Shown here: piece after piece, positions 24,317 to 31,022 of the stretch
How the letters are laid out: every line of letters begins with the position of its first letter
Numbering within the stretch: the first letter of the stretch is position 1
Assembly: GCF_008806345.1 (NCBI RefSeq)
Contig: NZ_VZZJ01000017.1
Span: forward strand, 52,361 to 116,360
Direction: 5' to 3'
DNA length: 64,000 bases
Source of the DNA: Methylobacterium planeticum
Lineage (GTDB): Bacteria; Pseudomonadota; Alphaproteobacteria; Rhizobiales; Beijerinckiaceae
The notes under the pieces: model-generated
The model's input: only the letters and a program-made list of their open reading frames with translations
The model's database searches: none
What the model was told of the DNA's origin: nothing
Program-made: the position numbers and the translations under genes

Positions 24317-24886
24317 TCAGGTCTTCAGCACCGGCTCCGCGATCTCGCCGCCGCCGCGGCGCGAGAGGTAGTGCGGCTGGAACAGGCACATCCGCACCGC
24401 GTCGCGGTACTTGCCGTTGACGAAGAACTCGTCGCGCAGGACGCCCTCGGGCTCGAAGCCGCAGCGCTCGTAGATGCGCACCGCGCGGGCATTGTCCTTG
24501 TCCACGTGCAGGTAGAGCTTGTGGATGTTGAGGACGCTGAAGGCGTAGTCGATGGCGATCCGGGTGGCCTGTCCGGCGAAGCCGCGGCCCTGGAAGGCCG
24601 GATGGAGCGCGATCTGGAACTCGCAGCGGCGGTGCAGGTGGTTGATCTCCACGAGCTCGACCATGCCGGCCGACTCGTTGCGCTCGGTGGCGACGATGAA
24701 GCGCCGCTCGGTCTGGTTGTGGATGTTGCGCTCGTAGAGCTGCGCCAGCTCGGCGAAGGACTCGTAGGCCTCCTCGAACCAGTAGCGCATGATGCTGTCG
24801 TTGTTGTTGAGCTGGTGCACGAAGAGCAGGTCCTCGCGCTCCAGGGGCCGCAGCTTGACCCGCCCGGAATCGCCCGTGCGGCTCAT
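24317..24886 (-). CDS. speG: Spermidine N1-acetyltransferase-like GNAT protein
   Basis: Acetylates polyamines with acetyl-CoA; SpeG lowers toxic polyamine levels. The 189-residue product has VKLRPLEREDLLFVHQLNNN, the IMRYWFEEAYESFAEL stretch and AGMVELVEINHLHRRCEFQI. The acetyl-CoA loop is FQGRGFAG, followed by LHVDKDNARAVRIYERCGFE. These match SpeG closely, but related GNATs act on other amines. Its ATG overlaps the TGA of argE by four bases in reverse order (it is upstream of argE: ATGA), so the two are translationally coupled. Confidence 0.82.
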   Translation of the reverse strand: MSRTGDSGRVKLRPLEREDLLFVHQLNNNDSIMRYWFEEAYESFAELAQLYERNIHNQTERRFIVATERNESAGMVELVEINHLHRRCEFQIALHPAFQGRGFAGQATRIAIDYAFSVLNIHKLYLHVDKDNARAVRIYERCGFEPEGVLRDEFFVNGKYRDAVRMCLFQPHYLSRRGGGEIAEPVLKT

Positions 24887-26076
24887 GCGGCACAGGCCTC
24901 GGCCAGCCGCCGCATGAAGGCCGCCCCGTCCTCCAGCGCCTGCAGGGTGATGGACTCGTCGGGCTGGTGGGCCTGGTCGATCGAGCCTGGCCCGCAGACC
25001 ACGGTCGGAATGCCGGCGACCTGGAAGCGCCCGGCCTCCGTCGCGTAGGGCACCGAGATCGTGCGGTTGCGCCCCGCCACCCGCAACGCCAGCCGCTCGG
25101 CCTCGGAGCCGGGATCGGGGGCGAGGCCCGGCACCGCGACCTCCTCCAGGGTGTCGATCCGCCCGAAATCGCCGTAGCGGTTCAGGCGCTCGCGGGTCAC
25201 CGCCTCGACCTTGCGGGCGAAGAGACCGGGGATCTCCCCGATGTCGAGGTCGGGCAGGCCGCGGAACTCCCAGTGGAAGGTGCAGACCTTGGGCAGGATG
25301 TTGCGGGCGGTGCCGCCCTGGATCGTGCCGACATGCACCGTGGTGGCGGGCGGGTCGAAGCGCCCGCTGGCATCGCCCCGGGCGATCATCAGGTCGGCGA
25401 TGCGGTTCAGCTCGCTCACGAGATCGGCCGCCGCCATCACGGCGTTGGCCCCGAGCATCGGCTTGGCGGAATGCGCCTCGTGGCCGTGCACGGTGGTGAA
25501 GTAGGTCACGATGCTCTTGTGGGCGTCGGCGACCTCGAGGTCGGTCGGCTCGCCGACGATGACCGCGCCCGGGCGCGGCAGGTCGGCGCCGAAGCGCGCG
25601 ATCGTGTCGGCGACGCCGAGGCAGGTCGTCTCCTCGTCGTAGGAGAGCAGGATGTGGATCGGCCGGCGGAGGGACGCCGCCTGGAAGTCGGGCACCGCCG
25701 CGAGCGCGAGGGCGCAGAAGCCCTTCATGTCGACGGCCCCGCGCCCGTAGGCGCGGCCGTCGGCGACCCGCAGGGTGAAGGGGTCGGAGGTCCAGGCCTG
25801 TCCCGTCACCGGCACCACGTCGGTGTGGCCCGAGAGGACGACGCCGCCATCCTGCATCGGGCCGATCGTGGCGAACAGGGCAGCCTTGTCGCCGGCCGCG
25901 TTCGGCACCAGCCGGTGCGGCACGCCCCAGTTCTCGAGGTATCCCGAAACCCAGTCGATCAGGGCGAGGTTCGACAGGGAGCTCTCGGTGTCGAAGGCGA
26001 CGAGCCGCTCCAGGATCTCGAGGGCCGCCAGCCGCGCCGGGGGAGGCCCCTCGCGGCGCTCACCATGTCCCGCCAT
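24883..26076 (-). CDS. argE: Acetylornithine deacetylase (M20 family)
   Basis: Releases ornithine from N-acetylornithine, using two metals. The 397-residue product carries VVLSGHTDVVPVTGQAW (metal His/Asp), GRGAVDMKGFCALALAA, ILLSYDEETTCLG with catalytic Glu-Glu, VGEPTDLEVADAHKS and the terminal GPGSIDQAHQPDESI, all typical of ArgE rather than DapE. The ATG at 26076 follows GGAGACTGACGCG. Its stop region overlaps the start of the speG-like gene by the sequence ATGA, so on the minus strand argE is upstream and speG-like is downstream. The pair links ornithine supply with polyamine handling, which is suggestive. Confidence 0.9.
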   Translation of the reverse strand: MAGHGERREGPPPARLAALEILERLVAFDTESSLSNLALIDWVSGYLENWGVPHRLVPNAAGDKAALFATIGPMQDGGVVLSGHTDVVPVTGQAWTSDPFTLRVADGRAYGRGAVDMKGFCALALAAVPDFQAASLRRPIHILLSYDEETTCLGVADTIARFGADLPRPGAVIVGEPTDLEVADAHKSIVTYFTTVHGHEAHSAKPMLGANAVMAAADLVSELNRIADLMIARGDASGRFDPPATTVHVGTIQGGTARNILPKVCTFHWEFRGLPDLDIGEIPGLFARKVEAVTRERLNRYGDFGRIDTLEEVAVPGLAPDPGSEAERLALRVAGRNRTISVPYATEAGRFQVAGIPTVVCGPGSIDQAHQPDESITLQALEDGAAFMRRLAEACAA

Positions 26077-26173
26077 CGCGTCAGTCTCCCTCGCAGGGCG
26101 GACCCGCCACTGGTCCAATGCGCCGGGCGACCGGCGGTTGCGGGCTCAATGCGGACGGCCGCCCACGCCGGTC

Positions 26174-26566
26174 TCAGTGGAGGCTGCGCCGGACATGGGG
26201 GGAATCGAGGGAGAAGGCCGGGATCTCGGCCTCGAAGCTCTCGCCCGCGATCGTCGCCATGGTGTAGCTGCCGGCCATCAGCCCGTCCGGCGTGGTGAGC
26301 GGGCAGCCGCTGGTGTAGCTGAAGGATTCGCCGGGCTCCAGCACCGGCTGCTTGCCGACGACGCCGGCCCCGCGCACCTCCTGGCAGGCGCCGTGCCCGT
26401 CGATGATGCGCCAATGGCGCGAGCGCAGCTGGACCTGCTCGGAGCCGTTGTTCACGATCTCGACCGTATAGGCAAAGAAGTACCGGCTCTCGCCCGGAGA
26501 AGATTCCTCCTCCACGAAGCGGGGCATCACGGTCACGCTGATTCCGCGCGTCTCGGCCTTGTACAT
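26174..26566 (-). CDS. apaG: ApaG family protein
   Basis: A small beta-sandwich protein of unsettled biochemical role; in Enterobacteria its gene sits with apaH and affects cobalt resistance. The 130-residue product (MYKAETRGISVTVMPRFVEE) carries FAYTVEIVNNGSEQVQLRSR, HWRIIDGHGACQEVRG, GVVGKQPVLEPGESFSYTSG and GLMAGSYTM, a near-complete match to the family. It is a single gene upstream of argE with a gap of 97 bases, divergent from the membrane protein at 26712. Confidence 0.95.
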   Translation of the reverse strand: MYKAETRGISVTVMPRFVEEESSPGESRYFFAYTVEIVNNGSEQVQLRSRHWRIIDGHGACQEVRGAGVVGKQPVLEPGESFSYTSGCPLTTPDGLMAGSYTMATIAGESFEAEIPAFSLDSPHVRRSLH

Positions 26567-26711
26567 CGCTTGTGTCTGCCTCCCTGGCCGCGTGCGCGCC
26601 GGCTCGCACATCCGGCGAAGCACCGCGACAGGCTCGGAGCGTCGTGGTACGTGGCGGCGAAAACGCCGTCAATCGCGGTGGAGTACGTCGCGGAACGAGG
26701 AAGCCCACGGC

Positions 26712-27185
26712 ATGGTCGAGGAGGCCCTGCGCCCCCTGCATCACACCCTTGCGGACAGGCCGGAACGCTCCGGGCGCGCCGCGCGGGGCCGCCTCGGGCT
26801 CGGCCTCGGCCACGCCGCCCTCGCGGGCCTCGCGCTCCTGTTCGGCTGGCTCGCGCCCGAGCGCAACGCCTGGGCCGCCGCCGCGCTCCTCGGCGCCCTC
26901 CTGCTCGATGCCCTGGCCCGGGCCGCGGCGGCGCACGCGGCGCGGCGCGGCGGGATCGCGGCGCGGCTGCGCGGGCTGCCCTCCCTGGTCCTCGGCCTCG
27001 GCTCGGGGGTCGGGCTCGCGGGCGCCGCGGCCGCGGCGGCCCTGGCGCTCCTCGCCTGGCCCCCGGCCTTCCCGCTCCTGGCGAGCGCGCTCGCGGGCCT
27101 CGTGGCGATCGGCGCCTGCGCCCGCCTCGCCTTCGCGCGGATCGTCCTCCGGATCGGGCGCGACCCCGACTTAACCCGGCCTTAG
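26712..27185 (+). CDS. Hypothetical membrane protein, 157 residues
   Basis: An Ala/Leu/Gly-rich protein with about four hydrophobic segments: GHAALAGLALLFGWLA, AAAALLGALLLDALA, VLGLGSGVGLAGAAAAAALA and PLLASALAGLVAIGA. The basic ending IVLRIGRDPDLTRP would be cytoplasmic. I do not recognise a family. The ATG at 26712 is used, although the upstream binding site is weak. The dcd gene follows after 42 bases on the same strand, so the two may be co-transcribed. In DNA this GC-rich, Ala-rich frames need caution, but the regular hydrophobic periodicity supports a real gene. Confidence 0.6.
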   Translation: MVEEALRPLHHTLADRPERSGRAARGRLGLGLGHAALAGLALLFGWLAPERNAWAAAALLGALLLDALARAAAAHAARRGGIAARLRGLPSLVLGLGSGVGLAGAAAAAALALLAWPPAFPLLASALAGLVAIGACARLAFARIVLRIGRDPDLTRP

Positions 27186-27227
27186 GCCTTCGCGCGGGAC
27201 AAGACGAGGGGTCGGGCAACGGGACGG

Positions 27228-28349
27228 GTGCGGGCAGTGAGCAGGAACACGACGCCGGATCCGGCCGCCGCGACGGTCGCGGGCATCCTGCCGGCGCAGG
27301 CGATCGAGGCGCTGACGCGGGCCGGGGCGATCCGCCCCGCGAGCCCCTACGCCGCCGACCAGATCCAGCCCGCGAGCCTCGACCTGCGCCTCGGCAAGCG
27401 CGCCTTCCGGGTGCGCACGAGCTTCCTGCCCGGGGCCGCGCGCCGCGTCTCGACCTGCATCGAGGCCTTCGCGTTCCACCAGATCGACCTGCGGGCCGGC
27501 GCCGTCCTGGAAACCGGCTGCGTCTACATCGCCGAGCTGCAGGAGGCCCTGTCGCTCCCCGCCGACCTCTCGGCCGGCGCCAACCCGAAGAGCTCGACCG
27601 GGCGCATCGACGTCTTCACCCGCGTCATCACCGACCACGCCATCGCGTTCGATCAGGTGGAGGCGGGCTATGCGGGCCCGCTCTACGCCGAGATCTCGCC
27701 CCGGACCTTCCCGGTTCTCGTGCGCACGGGCTCGCGCCTGTCGCAGATCCGCTTCCGCCGCGGCGAGGTGCGCCTGCGGGATGTCGAGCTCGCCGGCCTC
27801 CACGCCCGCACGCCGCTCGTCAGCGCCGCCGCCCCGTCCTTCCAGGGCGGCGTCGCCGTCTCGGTCGACCTCGCGGGCTTCGACGGGCTGATCGGCTACC
27901 GCGCCAAGCGCCATACCGGCCTCGTCAACGTCGACGCCCCGGGCGCCCACCGCAGCGCCGATTTCTGGGAGCCTCTGGCGGCCGACGGCTCCGGGATGCT
28001 GATCCTCGATCCCGGCCAGTTCTACATCCTGGCCTCGAAGGAATCGGTGGTGGTGCCCCCCGACCACGCCGCCGAGATGGTGCCCTTCGATCCCCTGGTC
28101 GGCGAGTTCCGGGTGCATTACGCGGGCTTCTTCGACCCGGGCTTCGGCTACGCGGAGGCCGGGGGCTCCGGCGCCCGCGCGGTGCTGGAGGTCCGCTCCC
28201 GCGATGTGCCGTTCCTGCTCGAGGACGGCCAGATCGTCGGCCGCCTCGTCTACGAGCGCATGGCGGAGGTGCCGGCCACCCTCTACGGGGCCGGGGCCGG
28301 CTCGAACTATCAGGCCCAGGGCCTGAAGCTTTCCAAGCACTTCGTCTGA
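27228..28349 (+). CDS. dcd: dCTP deaminase, long two-part alphaproteobacterial form
   Basis: Deaminates dCTP to dUTP for dTMP synthesis. The 373-residue product is about twice the length of the usual Dcd (190) and carries two related dUTPase-like halves. It contains DQIQPASLDLRLGKRAF, the catalytic region SAGANPKSSTGRIDVFTRVI, HAIAFDQVEAGYAGPLYAEI and, in the second half, FWEPLAADGSGMLIL and VGEFRVHYAGFFDPGFGYA. This double form is annotated as 2'-deoxycytidine 5'-triphosphate deaminase in many Alphaproteobacteria. The start may be the GTG at 27228 or another GTG at 27237. A five-copy repeat follows the stop. Confidence 0.88.
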   Translation: MRAVSRNTTPDPAAATVAGILPAQAIEALTRAGAIRPASPYAADQIQPASLDLRLGKRAFRVRTSFLPGAARRVSTCIEAFAFHQIDLRAGAVLETGCVYIAELQEALSLPADLSAGANPKSSTGRIDVFTRVITDHAIAFDQVEAGYAGPLYAEISPRTFPVLVRTGSRLSQIRFRRGEVRLRDVELAGLHARTPLVSAAAPSFQGGVAVSVDLAGFDGLIGYRAKRHTGLVNVDAPGAHRSADFWEPLAADGSGMLILDPGQFYILASKESVVVPPDHAAEMVPFDPLVGEFRVHYAGFFDPGFGYAEAGGSGARAVLEVRSRDVPFLLEDGQIVGRLVYERMAEVPATLYGAGAGSNYQAQGLKLSKHFV

Positions 28350-28354
28350 TCTCA

Positions 28355-28450
28355 GGCCCTCAGGGGCTCTTGCGGGCCCTCAGGGGCACTTGCAGGCCTC
28401 AGTGGCTCTTGCGGCCCTCAGGGGCGCTCGCGGGCCCTCAGGGGCTGGCC
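28355..28450. repeat. Five imperfect tandem repeats of about 20 bp after dcd
   Basis: Units based on GGCCCTCAGGGGCTCTTGCG begin at 28355, 28375, 28395, 28413 and 28433. They lie between the convergent stops of dcd and the membrane protein, and the last unit includes the latter's stop codon. Each holds the palindrome CCCTCAGGGG (CCCT/AGGG). They may act as a two-way terminator or be a variable-number repeat. Confidence 0.85.
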
Positions 28451-28965
28451 CGCGCGACGCTCGTCGCGGGCTTGCGCGCGGCGGATTTCCGGGGGGCGGG
28501 CTTCGCCGGGACGGGCGCGGCCACGGGGGGCGCCTCGGCCTCGGCCGCCGCCTCCAGGACCGGCAGGTCGATGCCGCCGCGCTTCCCCGCCTCGGCCGAG
28601 GCGGACTGGACCCGTGCGGGAGCGTCCGCCGGGGCGGGTGCCTCGACCCTGACGGGTTCGGGCGCGGCGGCCTGGGCGGAGGCTTGCCCGGGCTGGGGGG
28701 CCTCGTCGCTCGCCGCGCCCACGAAGGCGACCTCGGCCTCGGCCTGCGCGTCCGGCGCGGACCCGCGCGCGAACACCAGGGGCAGGCTGAGGGCCGCCAG
28801 GACCGCGAGGGCGAGGAGGCCGCCGAAGAGGGCGCCCCCCGCGGCGCTCGGGCCGGTGCGCCGGTCCACCACGCGCAGGGGGCCCGGCGCGACGCGGCTG
28901 CGCCGCCGCAGACCGAGGCGTCGCGCGGAGATTTTGACGAGGCGGATCAGCCCGGCGCGGAGCAT
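28438..28965 (-). CDS. Hypothetical single-pass membrane protein, Ala/Pro/Glu-rich
   Basis: The 175-residue product begins MLRAGLIRLVKISARRLGLR, a basic amphipathic stretch. One membrane helix follows near residues 44-66 (GALFGGLLALAVLAALSLPL), then a disordered Ala/Pro/Glu tail ending in Lys/Arg/Ala-rich repeats (KPAPRKSAARKPATS). This layout suggests an inner-membrane anchor with a periplasmic tail. No family is recognised. It is divergent in neighbourhood from pgl and its stop codon lies in the 20-bp repeat tract. Confidence 0.55.
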   Translation of the reverse strand: MLRAGLIRLVKISARRLGLRRRSRVAPGPLRVVDRRTGPSAAGGALFGGLLALAVLAALSLPLVFARGSAPDAQAEAEVAFVGAASDEAPQPGQASAQAAAPEPVRVEAPAPADAPARVQSASAEAGKRGGIDLPVLEAAAEAEAPPVAAPVPAKPAPRKSAARKPATSVARASP

Positions 28966-29081
28966 GCGGCGAATTCCGGATAGACGAGCGGAATGCTCGG
29001 CCTCGACGGAGCCCGGCGCGCTGCGGCGATTTTAAGGCGAACGGTCCCCGCATCGGCAAATAACCGGCGGTGCCGGCGCGA

Positions 29082-29816
29082 TCACGCCTCCGCGGCCGCC
29101 GCGTCGAGGAGCCAGACCATCTGGCCGGCGCTGGCCACGCGGGCCGCCGGCAGATCCTCGCCGTCCGCGAGGCGCCGCAGGGGCTCGCGCTTGCCCGCAC
29201 CCGTCACCAGGAACAGGACCCAGCGGGCGGAGCCGAGGGCCGGGTAGGTGAGGGTGATGCGCGCAACGAACGGGCTCATCCCGGCCTCCGGCACCGGGGC
29301 GGCCCAGGACCGCGTCTCGTCGAGGGCCGGCTTGCCCGGGAACAGGGAGGCGGTGTGGCCGTCCTCCCCGAGGCCGAGCAGGACGAGGTCGAACAGGGGG
29401 CGGCCCGGCTCCAGCCGGTCCGATCCGTGGAAGTCCCGCAGGGTCCGGGCATAGGCCGCCGCGCCCGCCTCCGCGCCGAGGTCGGAGGGGATGAAGTGGA
29501 GATGCGTCGCCGGGATCGGTGCGCCGTGGCCGAAGGCCTCGCGCACCATCCGGACATTGCTCAGCGCGTCGTCCCAGGGCACGACCCGGTCGTCGCCGAA
29601 GAACCAGTGGATCCGGTCCCAGGGCAGCCGCGCGCGGTAGTCCGGGCCGGCCAGCAGCGCGTAGAGGCGCTTCGGGGTCGAGCCGCCCGAGAGGCAGATG
29701 GCGATCCGGTCGCCCGGGGCATCGGCGCAGACCGCAACGAGATGGTCGGCCGCCGCCCGCGCGACCGCATCCGCGTCGGGCAGGACCTGGGCACCGGGGG
29801 GCAGGGGAATCGTCAC
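29082..29816 (-). CDS. pgl: 6-phosphogluconolactonase
   Basis: Hydrolyses 6-phosphogluconolactone in the oxidative pentose phosphate pathway. The 244-residue product has ICLSGGSTPKRLYALLAGP, IHWFFGDDRVVPWDDALSN, HLHFIPSDLGAEAGAAAY, DLVLLGLGEDGHTASLFPG and the terminal VTGAGKREPLRRL, the full set of family motifs. The GTG at 29816 gives the normal length. It lies 72 bases after gnd on the same strand and is the last gene of the sugar-phosphate block. zwf, its usual neighbour, is not in the window. Confidence 0.95.
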   Translation of the reverse strand: MTIPLPPGAQVLPDADAVARAAADHLVAVCADAPGDRIAICLSGGSTPKRLYALLAGPDYRARLPWDRIHWFFGDDRVVPWDDALSNVRMVREAFGHGAPIPATHLHFIPSDLGAEAGAAAYARTLRDFHGSDRLEPGRPLFDLVLLGLGEDGHTASLFPGKPALDETRSWAAPVPEAGMSPFVARITLTYPALGSARWVLFLVTGAGKREPLRRLADGEDLPAARVASAGQMVWLLDAAAAEA

Positions 29817-29888
29817 CGCAATCTCCGCATCGCGCGAGGGGGGTATCGCGCGGGCGGGGGCGAGGTTCCGCCGCGCCGGGGCCCGGCC

Positions 29889-30863
29889 CTATTTCGGCTC
29901 GACGTGGCCGCCGAAGCCCTTGCGCATGGCCGAGAGGAGCTTGTCGGCGTAGCTCGCGTGCTCGCGGGAACGGAAGCGGGCGTAGAGGGCCGCCGAGAGG
30001 ACGTTCACCGGCACCGATTCCTCGATCGCGGCATTAAGGGTCCAGCGGCCCTCGCCGGAATCCGCCACGAAGCCCGAGAAGGCCTCGAGCTGCTCGTCCC
30101 CCGCCAGCGCCTGCGCGGTGAGGTCGAGGAGCCAGGAGGAGACGACGCTGCCCCGGCGCCAGACCTCCGCGATGTCGCCGATGTCGAGGTCGAAGCGCTG
30201 CGCCTCGGGCAGGTCCTGCGAGCCCGCGTGCTTCAGGATGTCGAAGCCCTCGGCATAGGCCTGCATCAGGCCGTACTCGATGCCGTTATGGACCATCTTG
30301 ACGAAGTGGCCGGCACCGCTCGGGCCGGCATGGATGTAGCCGTGCTCGGCCCGGGGGTCGCGCCCCTCGCGCCCCGGCGTGCGCGCCACCGTGCCGAGCC
30401 CGGGCGCGAGGGTGGCGAAGATCGGGTCGAGCCGGTCGACCGCCGACCTGTCGCCGCCGATCATCATGCAATAGCCGCGCTCGAGCCCCCAGACGCCGCC
30501 CGAGGTGCCGACATCGACGTAGTGGATGCCCGTCTGCCGCAGCTCGGCCGCGCGGCGCAGGTCGTCCTTGTAGAAGGAATTGCCGCCGTCGATGATCACG
30601 TCGTCGGGTTGCATCAGGCTGCCGAGCCGCCCTACCGTCGCCTCGGTGATCTCGCCCGCGGGCAGCATCACCCAGGCGGCGCGGGGCGGCGCGAGCCTGG
30701 CGACGAAATCCTCCAGGCTGTCGGCGCCGGTGGCCCCCTCCTCGACGAGGGCGGCGACGGCCTGCGGGTTCTGGTCGAACACCACCGCCTCGTGCCCGTT
30801 CTGCAGCAGGCGCCGGACGATGTTGCCGCCCATCCGCCCGAGCCCGATCATTCCGAGTTGCAT
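29889..30863 (-). CDS. gnd: 6-phosphogluconate dehydrogenase, short (NAD+-type) form
   Basis: Oxidatively decarboxylates 6-phosphogluconate to ribulose 5-phosphate. The 324-residue product belongs to the short GndA/YqeC-like class, which often prefers NAD+, not the 470-residue NADP+ class. The Rossmann motif is GLGRMGGNIVRRL. The product further has IIDGGNSFYKDDLRRA, VDVGTSGGVWGLERGYCMMI and the catalytic-site KMVHNGIEYGLMQAYAEG. Cofactor preference is an inference from class. The start at 30863 lies 159 bases after tal-pgi, a gap holding hairpins. Confidence 0.92.
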   Translation of the reverse strand: MQLGMIGLGRMGGNIVRRLLQNGHEAVVFDQNPQAVAALVEEGATGADSLEDFVARLAPPRAAWVMLPAGEITEATVGRLGSLMQPDDVIIDGGNSFYKDDLRRAAELRQTGIHYVDVGTSGGVWGLERGYCMMIGGDRSAVDRLDPIFATLAPGLGTVARTPGREGRDPRAEHGYIHAGPSGAGHFVKMVHNGIEYGLMQAYAEGFDILKHAGSQDLPEAQRFDLDIGDIAEVWRRGSVVSSWLLDLTAQALAGDEQLEAFSGFVADSGEGRWTLNAAIEESVPVNVLSAALYARFRSREHASYADKLLSAMRKGFGGHVEPK

Positions 30864-30960
30864 GCTCGCTCTCCGATTGCCCTCATCCCGGTGCGGGGAG
30901 GGGTCAGGGGGATCGCCGATCCCGTAGGGGTGTCCCGGAGGAGGCGGGATCTCAAGCCTG

Positions 30961-30996
30961 CCGCCCCCGCCTCCGGCCCCTCCCCGCCGGGGGCGG
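30961..30996 (-). terminator. Hairpin between tal-pgi and gnd
   Basis: CCGCCCCCG (30961-30969) and CGGGGGCGG (30988-30996) form a perfect 9-bp stem 26 bases after the tal-pgi stop on the minus strand. With no T run it may only reduce readthrough into gnd or protect the upstream message. Confidence 0.4.
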
Positions 30997-31022
30997 AGAG
31001 AGCCCGTCGCGGTGGAGCGGCG

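Noticed and set aside
24883..26076. ArgE called as succinyl-diaminopimelate desuccinylase (DapE)
   Set aside because: The YDEETTCLG and GPGSIDQAHQPDE stretches fit ArgE better, and no dap genes are near.
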